DNA of 49,243 nt from Akkermansiaceae bacterium UBA1506. Lineage in GTDB: Bacteria; Verrucomicrobiota; Verrucomicrobiia; Verrucomicrobiales; DEV007. The DNA lies in the NCBI GenBank assembly GCA_002323995.1, contig DCQY01000008.1, positions 1,530 to 50,772 of the forward strand. The letters run 5' to 3'. Positions 7,774-16,716 of this stretch are shown one piece after another. Numbering within the stretch: the first letter of the stretch is position 1; every line of letters starts with the position of its first letter. The notes under the pieces are model-generated. The model was not told the DNA's origin, searched no databases, and saw only the letters and a list, made by a program, of their open reading frames with translations. The position numbers and the translations under genes are program-made.

Positions 7774-8976
7774 TCAACGTCGCCGCTTCGGTGCTGGTCT
7801 CCGCTTTCGGACAGGCTGAGGATTTTCTTCGAGCAGCGCTGTGTAAGCGTAGTCGAAACCTTCGAGCTTCTTGCGCTCGATCTTTTGGTCGATGAAGTGT
7901 TCGACGGCCGCTGCGTTTTCCAATTCATCGGCAGTGAGGATGGTGAAAGCGTCTCCCTCCTGCTGAGCACGCCCCGTGCGTCCAATACGGTGGACGTAGT
8001 CCTCCGGGTTCTCGGGTACTCGGTAATTAATCACGTGGGTCACTCCGGAGATGTCGAGACCTCGAGCCGCAATGTCGGTGGCCACGATAATGTTGAAGGT
8101 GCCGTCGCGGAAACCTTGGAGAGCTTTGGTGCGGTCGCTCTGCTTGATGTCAGAGTGGAGTGCGGTGGGTTTGGTGCCTTCAATTTCCTTAATTCGGACA
8201 AGAAGCGTATCAGCCTCTTTTTTTGTCCGGGTGAAAATCATCATACTGTCGTAGCCAGTTTTTTGGATAAGCGCCAGAATGAGGTCATCGCGTTGGTCCA
8301 TGCCGACGGGGTAGAACGCGTGGGTCACAGTTTCTGCCGGAGACTGGCGCCCGCCAACTTCGACGGAAATAGGCTCATTCAGAGCCCACTGGGCCAGCGT
8401 CTGAATCGCGCCTGGCATTGTGGCGGAAAAGAAGAGAGTCTGCCGTTCCTTCGGGCATTGATCGATGATTCTCTTTACGTCCGGAAGAAACCCCATGTCG
8501 AGCATGCGGTCGACTTCATCGAGGACAAGAAATCGAACTTCGCTAAGATCGATATTGCCTTTCTCCATGTGATCGAGCAGGCGTCCGGGTGTGGCAATGA
8601 TGACGTCTGGTTTGTTCTCCAAAGCTTCGATCTGGTGACCGTAGCCAACGCCTCCATGCAAGAGCATGACGTTGAGCGGCTTGTAGTAGGAAAATAGATT
8701 CATCTGGTCCTCAACTTGGGCCGCGAGCTCACGGGTTGGTTCGAGGACTAGGCACTGTGGCTTGGTTGAGGGCCCCATTTTGCAGACAATAGGGAGCGAA
8801 AAGGCAGCGGTCTTACCGGTTCCTGTCTGGGATGCACCCACGATATCTTTACCCTGTAGCGCCTCTGGAATGGCTTGGGCTTGGATCTGGGTAGGTTCAT
8901 CGTAACCGGCCCGTGTCACGGCTCGCAACACTGGTCCGGAGAGTCCCAATTCTTCAAAGGAAGGCATTACGGACAT
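7774..8976 (-). CDS. rhlE: DEAD-box RNA helicase, RhlE type
   Basis: ATP-dependent RNA helicase likely involved in ribosome assembly or RNA turnover. All core motifs are visible: Q-motif (FEELGLS...PTQIQAQAI), motif I ASQTGTGKT, Ia PTRELAAQ, TPGR, motif II DEVD (valine instead of the usual alanine), motif III SAT, and in the second RecA-like domain IATDIAARGLD and HRIGRTGRA. A short basic tail (RKRRPAPKRRR) ends the protein, as usual for RNA binding in this group. About 400 residues from the ATG at 8976; a TTG twelve bases upstream is preceded by AAAGGTAGG and could be the true start. It is divergent from the dGTPase gene. Confidence 0.95.
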   Translation of the reverse strand: MSVMPSFEELGLSGPVLRAVTRAGYDEPTQIQAQAIPEALQGKDIVGASQTGTGKTAAFSLPIVCKMGPSTKPQCLVLEPTRELAAQVEDQMNLFSYYKPLNVMLLHGGVGYGHQIEALENKPDVIIATPGRLLDHMEKGNIDLSEVRFLVLDEVDRMLDMGFLPDVKRIIDQCPKERQTLFFSATMPGAIQTLAQWALNEPISVEVGGRQSPAETVTHAFYPVGMDQRDDLILALIQKTGYDSMMIFTRTKKEADTLLVRIKEIEGTKPTALHSDIKQSDRTKALQGFRDGTFNIIVATDIAARGLDISGVTHVINYRVPENPEDYVHRIGRTGRAQQEGDAFTILTADELENAAAVEHFIDQKIERKKLEGFDYAYTALLEENPQPVRKRRPAPKRRR

Positions 8977-9150
8977 AGGAGGCTTCAACCCTACCTTTCA
9001 AGAGGAATTTCTGGGAGTTTTCCCGATTTTGCCTTCGATTCCGTAGCGTTTTGACCTTGTTTACTCCTCAATCAGACTCGAGGCAGTTAAAATTACAAAT
9101 ATTCTGTTTTTCTGAGCGGGAGACGGGGTCTAGGGTTTGGTTCTCGCAAG

Positions 9151-10416
9151 ATGGACAACTCCTTCTACCAACCCTTTGATTTTGCTCGTGTTAACGGACT
9201 TTTGCCGGAGAGCAAAGGGGAATATCGGACCGGTTTTCAGGTAGATCGAGACAGAATTATCCACACATCGGCCTTTCGACGACTCCAGAGCAAGACGCAG
9301 GTTTTCTTCAGTGGGGAATACGATTTTTACAGAACGCGCCTGACTCATTCGATCGAAGTCGCCCAAATCGGTCGTAGCATTTGCAATCGTCTCAATCAGA
9401 CTTCGCCTCTGCTGGGTGAAGGATTCCAAATTGACGCTGATTTGGTCGAGGCTTCCTGTCTGGCCCATGACATTGGGCACCCACCTTTCGGGCACACGGG
9501 CGAACGAACCCTCCATCGGCTCATGGCTCCGTATGGTGGTTTTGAGGGGAATGCTCAAACCCTACGCATTCTGACAAGCATCTTGTTTGGCCCTGATCGA
9601 GGTATGAATCCCACTCGTGGCTTCATCGATGGCGTTCTCAAATATAAAACGCTTTATGGTGAAGTTGATGGGCAGAAGAACCACTTTTTATATGAGGAGC
9701 AGGATAAGGTGCTTCAATTTGTCACTGACGGCGCATCATTCCCAGACTCAATTCCGGCGGGAATGGCTCGCAACGGCTTCCGCTCGCTAGAATGCCAAGT
9801 AATGGATTGGGCTGACGATACCGCATACTCGCTGAACGACATTGCTGACGGAATAAACGCCGGCTTCATCACTGTGGAGAAAATTGAGCGATGGGCAGAA
9901 GGCCGTGATCTTGATGCCGATGACGAGGTGCAGGTAGAAGAGTTGCTGACTGCTATCCGGAACGATAGGGTAGAGCCGACTATCGGCAAAAAAATTGGGG
10001 CGTTTATTGCCGGAGCCAATCTCGAAGAAGTATCTGGCTTCTTAAGTGATTTGACCGCCCGTCATCGTTACCGGCTGGCCATCGGGAGAGATATAGAGAA
10101 GGCCTGTTCTCTTTACAAAGCAATCTCTCTCGATCTGGTTTTTAAAAGTCAGCAACTGCAGCAACTAGATCGGAAGTCCGACTTCATCTTGACCCGATTG
10201 TTCGAGGTATTGGTGGAGCAGTATGTCACCAGTGACAAGCCGAGTTTTAAGCTGCTTGCCGATGAAGAGGAGGAATTGCTTCGCGCTCAACCAGACGAAA
10301 CGGGGCGCGCTCGTGTCATCTGCGATGTTCTTGCCAAAATGACCGATGGGATAGCCACGCGGACCTACAAGCGGCTCTTTGATGCTGATTTTGGATCGAT
10401 TGTTGACCTGGTCTAA
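9151..10416 (+). CDS. dgt: Deoxyguanosinetriphosphate triphosphohydrolase-like protein
   Basis: HD-superfamily enzyme that hydrolyses dGTP (or other dNTPs) to the nucleoside and triphosphate. Key motifs: RRLQSKTQVF (43-52), RLTHSIEVAQIGR (63-75) with metal ligand H66, the HD pair in LAHDIGHPPFGHTGE (H106, D107), and DWADDTAYSLND further on. Length (421) fits the shorter dGTPase class. The closest homologue group is annotated dGTPase-like because substrate range varies. The start ATG opens with a typical DNSFYQPFD. It is divergently transcribed from rhlE across about 170 bases; no clear promoter could be named. Confidence 0.93.
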   Translation: MDNSFYQPFDFARVNGLLPESKGEYRTGFQVDRDRIIHTSAFRRLQSKTQVFFSGEYDFYRTRLTHSIEVAQIGRSICNRLNQTSPLLGEGFQIDADLVEASCLAHDIGHPPFGHTGERTLHRLMAPYGGFEGNAQTLRILTSILFGPDRGMNPTRGFIDGVLKYKTLYGEVDGQKNHFLYEEQDKVLQFVTDGASFPDSIPAGMARNGFRSLECQVMDWADDTAYSLNDIADGINAGFITVEKIERWAEGRDLDADDEVQVEELLTAIRNDRVEPTIGKKIGAFIAGANLEEVSGFLSDLTARHRYRLAIGRDIEKACSLYKAISLDLVFKSQQLQQLDRKSDFILTRLFEVLVEQYVTSDKPSFKLLADEEEELLRAQPDETGRARVICDVLAKMTDGIATRTYKRLFDADFGSIVDLV

Positions 10417-10462
10417 TCGAGGTAGGAGGGCACCTCATCCGCGAGTTGTTGGCGCAGAGAGT

Positions 10463-11860
10463 TTACCCTTCAATCAGCCCCATTTCTTTTAGCTTTCGCT
10501 GCATGGTGCGGCGGGAGATGCCAAGCAGTTGAGCGGATTCAGTGCGATTGTTGTTAGTGCGATCGAGAGCCAGACGAATCAATTTTTCTTCGACGCGGGC
10601 GAGATTGAGATCTTCGTCGCTCAGGACCGGAGTGGCGTTCATTGCGGGGGTAACGTCCGAACCTCGGAAGGCCCGGTGAGAACCGTCCTGTAGAAAGGGA
10701 GGAAGGTGGCGCACACCGATTTTGGTGCCATTGGACATGACAACGCCGTGTTCGATAGCGGTGCGAAGTTCTCGAACATTACCGGGCCAGTCGTAGTCGA
10801 GAAGAAGTTGGAGTGCTTCCTGAGTGAGTTCCATTTCCGGCTTGTTGTTTTCCTCGGTGAACTCTTTGAGAAAGGCTTCGACCAGCAGAACGATGTCTTC
10901 CTTACGGTCGCGCAGCGGCGGCATATCGATGGTAACTACGTTCAGTCGGAAGAACAGATCATCCCGGAAGGTGCCCTCTTTGACCATGTCGCTGAGATCC
11001 TTGTTGGTCGCGGCAACAACCCGGACATCAACTTTAATGGGCTTGTTAGATCCGATTCGCTCGATGGTTCGTTCACCGATTGCGCGGAGCAGTTTGACCT
11101 GGGTATTGAGGTCAATCTCGCCGATCTCATCGAGAAAGAGGGTCCCGCCATTGGCTTCCTCGAATCGACCGATGCGCCGTTCGCTGGCTCCGGTGAAGGA
11201 ACCTCGTTCGTGGCCGAAGAGTTCGCTCTCAAGTAACTGCTCACTCAAAGCTGCGCAATGGACCGTGACCAGTTTTGACTCGGGGCGTCCGCTGAGATGA
11301 TGAATGCCACGACCAACGAGTTCTTTACCGGTTCCACTTTCCCCTCCGATCAGAACAGTGGCCCGCGTCGGGGCGACCTGCTTAATCGTTTCGAAAACGG
11401 GCTGCATTGCAGCGGAGTGCCCGATAATATTTTCAAGTCCGTAGCGATCCGTGACTTGCTCTTTGAGAGCTTGGTTCTCCTCCTCAACGCTTCGGGAACG
11501 GATCGCCCGTTTAATTACGATTTCCAGCTCGTCGATGTTGAGCGGTTTGCTGACGTAGTCGTAGGCCCCCTTCTTCATCGCTTCAACGGCGACGTCGACG
11601 GAGCCGTATGCGGTCATGAGAATGCAGACCGGTGGTTTTGGGCTGGTCAGGGTTTTGGCGATCAACTCCATCCCATCTTCACCGCCGAGGCGGAGGTCGG
11701 TAACCATGACGTCGACCGATTCGTTTTTGAGCACTTCGTTGGCTTCCGCGGTGTTGGCAGCGACATAAACATCAAACTCGTCCTCCAGCGAAAGGCGGAG
11801 TCCATCTCGTGTGTTCTTTTCGTCGTCCACGATTAGGACGGTATTGTCAAAATAATCCAT
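10463..11860 (-). CDS. Sigma-54-dependent response regulator, NtrC family
   Basis: 465 residues in three parts. The receiver domain (1-120) has VDDE at 11-14, phosphoacceptor D55 in VTDLRLGG and K105. The central AAA+ sigma-54 activation domain (about 143-375) has Walker A GGESGTGKE (172-180), the sigma-54 contact loop GSFTGA (220-225, usually GAFTGA), Walker B LFLDEIGEI and WPGNVREL. A Fis-type helix-turn-helix closes the protein (AQLLGISRRTMQRKLKEMG). The start lies 3 bases after the stop of the sensor kinase on the same strand, so the pair is one operon and presumably one two-component system. Target genes are unknown; sigma-54 must be present in the genome. Confidence 0.96.
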   Translation of the reverse strand: MDYFDNTVLIVDDEKNTRDGLRLSLEDEFDVYVAANTAEANEVLKNESVDVMVTDLRLGGEDGMELIAKTLTSPKPPVCILMTAYGSVDVAVEAMKKGAYDYVSKPLNIDELEIVIKRAIRSRSVEEENQALKEQVTDRYGLENIIGHSAAMQPVFETIKQVAPTRATVLIGGESGTGKELVGRGIHHLSGRPESKLVTVHCAALSEQLLESELFGHERGSFTGASERRIGRFEEANGGTLFLDEIGEIDLNTQVKLLRAIGERTIERIGSNKPIKVDVRVVAATNKDLSDMVKEGTFRDDLFFRLNVVTIDMPPLRDRKEDIVLLVEAFLKEFTEENNKPEMELTQEALQLLLDYDWPGNVRELRTAIEHGVVMSNGTKIGVRHLPPFLQDGSHRAFRGSDVTPAMNATPVLSDEDLNLARVEEKLIRLALDRTNNNRTESAQLLGISRRTMQRKLKEMGLIEG

Positions 11861-11863
11861 AGA

Positions 11864-13075
11864 TCAGGAAGTGACATCGATATCGATCACGGGTGAGGGT
11901 GTTTCTGATTTTTCGGGGAGAAACCGCATGAGCTTCTCAACGCGTGGGAGGTAGACTGTAACTTTAGTTCCCTTTCCCTCACGACTGGCAAATTCTATTT
12001 CGCCTCCGTGTTCGTGGACGATACGCCTTACGATCATCAGCCCAAGGCCAGAGCCAGTTTTCTTCGTGGTGAAGTAGGGGTCGAAGACACGGCTGACTTG
12101 GTCGCCCGGAATACCAGGTCCATTGTCTACGAAGTTAAGGAAAACGTTCTCATCGTCGAAGCCGTTGCGAATAGTAAGCTCTCCGTCGGAACCCACGGCT
12201 TGAGCGCTGTTGCGAACGAGATTGTAGAAAACCTGTTTCAGTTGGTCGCGATCAGCGTTGACGAGGGGGAGGTCATCATCGAGTTCCAAAGTGATGGCAA
12301 TGCGCCGATCGGCGATCTCCGGTCCGATGAAGTTTATCGCTTCATTGATCACTTCGTTAATGTCCGTTGTCTCAAGGTTGGGACGAGTTGGCCGAACCGC
12401 GCTGAGGAATTTTTCGACAATAAAGTCGAGTCGCTTGATCTCGCTTCGGGAGATTTCGATGGACTCTAAAAGCTCAGCGACGAGTTCCGGATCGGCATTC
12501 TTTCGAATCTTCCGTTCAGCAACTTGAAGGTGAATGTTGAGAGAGTTGAGTGGATTTCCAATTTCGTGAGCGACCCCCGCGGCAAGGCTTTGCACGGCCT
12601 GAATTTTTTCAGATTCGATTTCTTTCATCTGTCGTTCGCGGGAACGGGTGTTGTCACGAAGGATGATGACGAAGCCGCCGAGCTCTTCCGTATCCGCCGT
12701 TTCCACCTCATCATCGTGGGCTAGGGGGGCGATGTAGAAGTTCAAAAAGCGCAATTCCGGGTAACGCACAACAAGGTCACGATTCACTACACCGCCGGTT
12801 GCGGTGACGTCGTCCCAGGCAATCCCCGGGAAGAGCTCGGAGACATTTTCTTGAAGCGCATTTCTGTTCTCAAGCCCGAAGAAGTCGCAGGCCGCTTGGT
12901 TGATGTAGTGGATCGATCCGCTGGGGCCGGTCACAATGACGCCCTCTCGCAGCACCTCAAAGACATTCTCGAGCAGGCCTTTCTCTTGGACTGCTTTTAG
13001 AACGAGGCGCTGTATCTCCTCCGGCTCAAGTTTATCGAGCCGATCAATCAGTTTGTCGATTATCCCGGGATTCAT
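11864..13075 (-). CDS. PAS-domain sensor histidine kinase, NtrB-like
   Basis: 403 residues without membrane segments, so the signal is sensed inside the cell. After a short helical start, a PAS domain spans about 35-140 (VLREGVIVTGPSG, HYINQAACDFFGL). The dimerisation/phosphoacceptor region has LAAGVAHEIGNPLNSL with H170. The ATPase domain shows the N box NLVRNSAQAV, DNGPGIP, FDPYFTTKKTGSGLGL and a G2 box. A 20-residue acidic tail follows. Organisation matches NtrB/ZraS-type kinases that pair with sigma-54 activators; the cognate regulator is the next gene. It is divergent from cutA with only 28 bases between starts. Confidence 0.95.
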   Translation of the reverse strand: MNPGIIDKLIDRLDKLEPEEIQRLVLKAVQEKGLLENVFEVLREGVIVTGPSGSIHYINQAACDFFGLENRNALQENVSELFPGIAWDDVTATGGVVNRDLVVRYPELRFLNFYIAPLAHDDEVETADTEELGGFVIILRDNTRSRERQMKEIESEKIQAVQSLAAGVAHEIGNPLNSLNIHLQVAERKIRKNADPELVAELLESIEISRSEIKRLDFIVEKFLSAVRPTRPNLETTDINEVINEAINFIGPEIADRRIAITLELDDDLPLVNADRDQLKQVFYNLVRNSAQAVGSDGELTIRNGFDDENVFLNFVDNGPGIPGDQVSRVFDPYFTTKKTGSGLGLMIVRRIVHEHGGEIEFASREGKGTKVTVYLPRVEKLMRFLPEKSETPSPVIDIDVTS

Positions 13076-13103
13076 GTAGAGTAGGGAAATTCAGGAGCTC
13101 AAA

Positions 13104-13451
13104 ATGAAAGAGAGACAAAACGACGCGGGCAGTATCATACTGGCGCTCACCACATTTCCAAACCAAGAAGTGGCGAGACAAATTGGCACACAAATTGTGG
13201 GGGCGCAACTGGCGGCCTGTGTCAATATCCTACCGGGTGTGGAGTCAATTTATGCTTGGAAAGGTATGGTTGAACGGGAATCGGAACTGCTAGGGCTCAT
13301 CAAAACTACCAATGAAAACTGGGAAGCGCTCAAGAACTGGATAGGAAAACACCATCCCTACGAAGAGCCTGAGTTGATAGCGATTCCAGTGGAAAAAGGG
13401 GCGGCTGGCTACCTAGACTGGGTGCGAGCGTCTGTCGCAGGTGATCGATGA
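13104..13451 (+). CDS. cutA: CutA1 family divalent-cation tolerance protein
   Basis: Small trimeric, PII-like cytoplasmic protein historically linked to copper tolerance; the true role is unsettled. The 115 residues show the family pattern: LTTFPNQEVARQIG, the conserved AACVNILPGVESIYAWKG (33-50), LLGLIKT, and HPYEEPELIAIPV near the C-terminus. A good Shine-Dalgarno (AGGAG, about 7 bases upstream) supports the ATG at 13104. It is the only gene between the two-component system and aspartate kinase and is probably expressed with the latter or alone. Confidence 0.95.
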   Translation: MKERQNDAGSIILALTTFPNQEVARQIGTQIVGAQLAACVNILPGVESIYAWKGMVERESELLGLIKTTNENWEALKNWIGKHHPYEEPELIAIPVEKGAAGYLDWVRASVAGDR

Positions 13452-13537
13452 GGGATTGTCAGACTGCGGAATCACGGTAGACAAACGATCATCCTGAGGC
13501 ATAAGTCTCCCCTCTCCAACATGAGACCTGCAGAAAA

Positions 13538-14764
13538 GTGAGTCTAATCGTCCAGAAATATGGTGGCACGTCCGTTGGGACGCCTGAGCGCATTGTTAAT
13601 GTGGCGCGCCGCATTCTTGCTACCAAAGAAGCGGGCAACAAGGTGGTCGCCGTAGTTTCAGCGATGTCAGGTGTGACCAACAACCTGATCAAGTTGGCCA
13701 ATGAAGTGACGGGCGATGCTGACCCAACCGAGCGTGAGATGGATGTGCTGCTTTCGACCGGAGAGCAAACTACGATCGCTCTCACGGCGATGGCTCTGAA
13801 CGCCATGGGAGCTAAGGCTGTTTCTTTGACGGGCGCTCAGGCCGGCATCAAGACCGATGGCGTTCACACTAGAGCCCGCATCTCGAATATTTCTCCGGAA
13901 GGGGTGCACGAGCTGCTTGATGACGATAATATCGTTATCCTTGCCGGCTTTCAGGGGGAAACTCTTGGCGGCGAGATCACCACTCTGGGGCGCGGAGGGT
14001 CCGACCTGACTGCCATCGCGATGGCGGCAGCGATCGATGCTGACCTTTGCCAGATCTTTACCGATGTCGACGGTGTCTATACCTGTGATCCTCGTGTGGT
14101 GCCGGACGCTCGCAAGATTGACGAAATCAGCTACGACGAAATGCTGGAGATGGCCAGCTCGGGCACGAAGGTGATGCAGTCCCGCTCGGTGGAATTTGCG
14201 AAGAAGTTTGGTGTGACCTTTGAGGTTCGCAGTAGTCTAAATGATAATCCGGGAACAATCGTAAAAGAAGAAACCATGAGCATGGAATCTGTTGTCATCC
14301 GTGGCGTTAGCTTGGAGCGCGCCCAAGCCAAGGTCACAATCTCCGCCGTCTCGGACACACCGGGAACGGCCAGTATGATTTTCGGCGCGGTCTCCGACGC
14401 CAATGTCATCGTCGATATGATCGTTCAGAACGTGTCCAAGACAGGAATCACGGATATCTCTTTCACGGTGAACGAGGCAGATGTTGGCAAAGCCGAAGAA
14501 GCTCTCAAGCCTGTCCTCGCCCAACTTGGTGAAGAAGCCACGATTGAGGCTCAAGATGGAATCGCTAAGCTTTCTGTCGTTGGTATCGGGATGCGCTCAC
14601 ATTCCGGTGTTGCCGCGGAGATGTTCAAGGCCCTCTCAGAGGGCGGGGTGAATATCGAGATGATTTCCACCTCCGAAATTAAGGTGACAGTAACTGTGTC
14701 AGAAGATCAGATCGATAAGGCGGCTCAAGTCATGCATGACGCGTTTGGCCTCGCTGAGGCTTAA
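13538..14764 (+). CDS. lysC: Aspartate kinase
   Basis: Catalyses phosphorylation of aspartate, the first step to lysine, threonine and methionine. 408 residues: kinase domain with KYGGTSVG (7-14), VVSAMSGVTN, STGEQTT, GGEITTLGRGGSDLTA and DVDGVYTCDPR, then two C-terminal ACT domains (about 265-400, with SDTPGTAS and ISTSEIKVTVTV) that usually bind lysine and/or threonine for feedback control. The start is GTG; the next residues SLIVQKYGG fit the family exactly. It belongs with hom and thrC, which sit about 31 kb away in this window, so the pathway is dispersed. No lysine riboswitch fits in the 86 bases upstream. Confidence 0.96.
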   Translation: MSLIVQKYGGTSVGTPERIVNVARRILATKEAGNKVVAVVSAMSGVTNNLIKLANEVTGDADPTEREMDVLLSTGEQTTIALTAMALNAMGAKAVSLTGAQAGIKTDGVHTRARISNISPEGVHELLDDDNIVILAGFQGETLGGEITTLGRGGSDLTAIAMAAAIDADLCQIFTDVDGVYTCDPRVVPDARKIDEISYDEMLEMASSGTKVMQSRSVEFAKKFGVTFEVRSSLNDNPGTIVKEETMSMESVVIRGVSLERAQAKVTISAVSDTPGTASMIFGAVSDANVIVDMIVQNVSKTGITDISFTVNEADVGKAEEALKPVLAQLGEEATIEAQDGIAKLSVVGIGMRSHSGVAAEMFKALSEGGVNIEMISTSEIKVTVTVSEDQIDKAAQVMHDAFGLAEA

Positions 14765-14835
14765 TTCCAATCTGCGCAGGGCGTCTTTCAGGAACGCGCC
14801 CTTGTTGGTGTTGGGCGAAATGCGATCAGTTACCT

Positions 14836-16713
14836 ATGATTCGGATACTACTTTCACTTCTGACCTTTGCAGCAGCCGGTTGGCTCACTGCTGAGGATCG
14901 CCCTAATATCCTCTGGATTTCGGCAGAAGATATCGGCCCCCATTTTGGCTTTGCCGGTGACAAGCATGCCATCACCCCTCATCTCGACGAGTTGGCGAGT
15001 CAGGGCACTTACTACTCGAACGCGTTTACCAGTGCCGGTGTCTGCGCTCCCTGCCGGTCAGGAATCATTACCGGGATGTTTCAGAATTCGATTGGCACGC
15101 ATCATATGCGCTGCAATGCCAAGCTCCCTAATTGGTTGAGGCCGTTCCCCATGTATCTGCGCGAGGCGGGTTATTATTGTTCGAATGCTTCTAAGACCGA
15201 CTATCAGTTCTCAGACCCAGGCAAAGATGAGATCTGGGACGTGTGTGGCGCAAAGGGCCATTGGAAGAACCGTGAGGAGGGCCAACCGTTCTTTGCGGTC
15301 TTTAACTTTACAGGATGTCATGAGAGTGGCATCGCGAGCGAATCCAAGTATAAGAGTGTGACAGAGAATTTGACCAAGGAGCAACGCCAGGATCCTGAGG
15401 CGCTTGATACATTGCCGCCGTATTACCCTGACACACCCATTGTTCGTGAGGATTGGAAGCGGAACTACGAGTTGATTACCGCCTTCGATACTTTTGCGGG
15501 AGAACTCATCCAAGAGGTCAAGGATGCGGGCGAGTGGGAAAATACGATCATCATGTTCTGGTCAGACCACGGCGTCGGTTTGCCGCGGGCTAAACGCTGG
15601 CTCTATGATTCTGGAACTCATGTTCCGCTAGTGGTTCACGTGCCGGAAAAGTTCATAAGTTTTCGTACTGCCGAGCCGGGCGAAACGGATGACCGTCTTG
15701 TCAGTTCAGTCGATTTTGGGCCATCTGTGCTGACCCTTGCCGGTATTGAAGTGCCGGAACACATGCATGGCTCCAGCTTCCTCGGGGATGCACCTGAGCG
15801 CGACTACGTCTATGGGGCTCGCGATCGCATGGACGAGCGCTATGACATTATTCGGACGGTGCGTGACAAAAAGTATCGCTTCGTTCGCAACTTCGAGCCG
15901 CTCAAGCCATACTACCAGTACATGAATACGCCGGAGAAAGGCGCGACCATGATGGAAATCCGCAAGGCTGAAAAGGCAGGAACCCTAACAGGAGCTGCGG
16001 CACTTTTTTCAATGGGGTCGAAGCCAGTTGAGGAGCTCTACGATCTTGAAGCGGATCCCCATGAGGTGAACAACCTCGCTGCCGATCCGGCATATGCTGA
16101 AAAACTAGAAGAGCTCAAGGGAGCTCTCTTTAAGTGGCAACTCGAGATCGGTGACATCGGATTGATTCCTGAATCTGAGATCACAGCGCGCGAAGCTACC
16201 GCTGGTGCGACCTATGCGATTTTGCATGGCGAAACTGATCAAAGTGAGCTGATTTATACGCTAACAGCCATTGCGACTTCAGCTTCCGAAGGGCAGGAGG
16301 CCTTTGCGGATCTGTTGGCCGCATTAAATTACGAGGATGCTGCTGTCCGTTACTGGGGCGCAACTGGGTTTGGGAATTTTGCCGAAGAGGCAAGTGAATT
16401 TGAAGGTGCGAGGGAAGCACTCAGGGTGGCTCTGAATGACGAAGCTCCGGCCGTTCGAATTGCTGCAGGCCGTGCTCTCTGCCGGATGGGAGATGATCCC
16501 AAGGCGCTGCGTGTGGTGGCCGATGCCATGAAGGGGGGCAATGAGTGGGCTCGCCTCGAGGCTGCAATAGTTCTTGATGAGCTGGATGAGGGTGCTCGTC
16601 CTGTTCTGAAAGATCTTCAGGCTGGATTGGATAAGCAACCTAACAAATACATTGTTCGCGTTTCGAACAAGGCAGTGAACGATTTGCTCGGCACCGATAA
16701 TAAGGTACCGTAG
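14836..16713 (+). CDS. Secreted S1-type sulfatase with C-terminal HEAT-like repeats
   Basis: Exported sulfate-ester hydrolase, probably acting on sulfated polysaccharides. A signal peptide (MIRILLSLLTFAAAGWLTA) precedes RPNILWISAEDIG with metal-binding acidic residues E31/D32. The formylglycine motif is CAPCR (C70-R74), which satisfies C-x-P-x-R, though the common form has serine at the fourth position. GTHHMR, MFWSDHGVGLP and LYDSGTHVP follow, all typical of S1 sulfatases. Residues about 450-610 are helical and HEAT-like (AVRYWGATGFGN, AVRIAAGRALCRMGD). The gene ends 3 bases before the MobA-FdhD gene. Substrate unknown; maturation needs formylglycine-generating enzyme or anSME from elsewhere. 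Confidence 0.94.
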   Translation: MIRILLSLLTFAAAGWLTAEDRPNILWISAEDIGPHFGFAGDKHAITPHLDELASQGTYYSNAFTSAGVCAPCRSGIITGMFQNSIGTHHMRCNAKLPNWLRPFPMYLREAGYYCSNASKTDYQFSDPGKDEIWDVCGAKGHWKNREEGQPFFAVFNFTGCHESGIASESKYKSVTENLTKEQRQDPEALDTLPPYYPDTPIVREDWKRNYELITAFDTFAGELIQEVKDAGEWENTIIMFWSDHGVGLPRAKRWLYDSGTHVPLVVHVPEKFISFRTAEPGETDDRLVSSVDFGPSVLTLAGIEVPEHMHGSSFLGDAPERDYVYGARDRMDERYDIIRTVRDKKYRFVRNFEPLKPYYQYMNTPEKGATMMEIRKAEKAGTLTGAAALFSMGSKPVEELYDLEADPHEVNNLAADPAYAEKLEELKGALFKWQLEIGDIGLIPESEITAREATAGATYAILHGETDQSELIYTLTAIATSASEGQEAFADLLAALNYEDAAVRYWGATGFGNFAEEASEFEGAREALRVALNDEAPAVRIAAGRALCRMGDDPKALRVVADAMKGGNEWARLEAAIVLDELDEGARPVLKDLQAGLDKQPNKYIVRVSNKAVNDLLGTDNKVP

Positions 16714-16716
16714 CGG

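Noticed and set aside
7885..8697. A 270-residue open frame on the plus strand opposite the RhlE gene
   Set aside because: It mirrors rhlE, whose motifs are complete; the antisense translation has no domain or start context.
9130..9558. Minus-strand open frame over the start of the dGTPase gene
   Set aside because: It is a shadow of dgt codons; no domain is recognisable.
13452..13537. Lysine riboswitch upstream of aspartate kinase
   Set aside because: The gap is 86 bases, too short for the L-box, and no conserved core was seen.
14778..14802. GGGCG...CGCCC hairpin after aspartate kinase as a terminator
   Set aside because: The stem is only five bases with a long loop and no T run.
15091..15106. 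TTGGCACGCATCATATGC-like match to a sigma-54 promoter
   Set aside because: It lies deep inside the sulfatase coding region and has no gene starting downstream of it.
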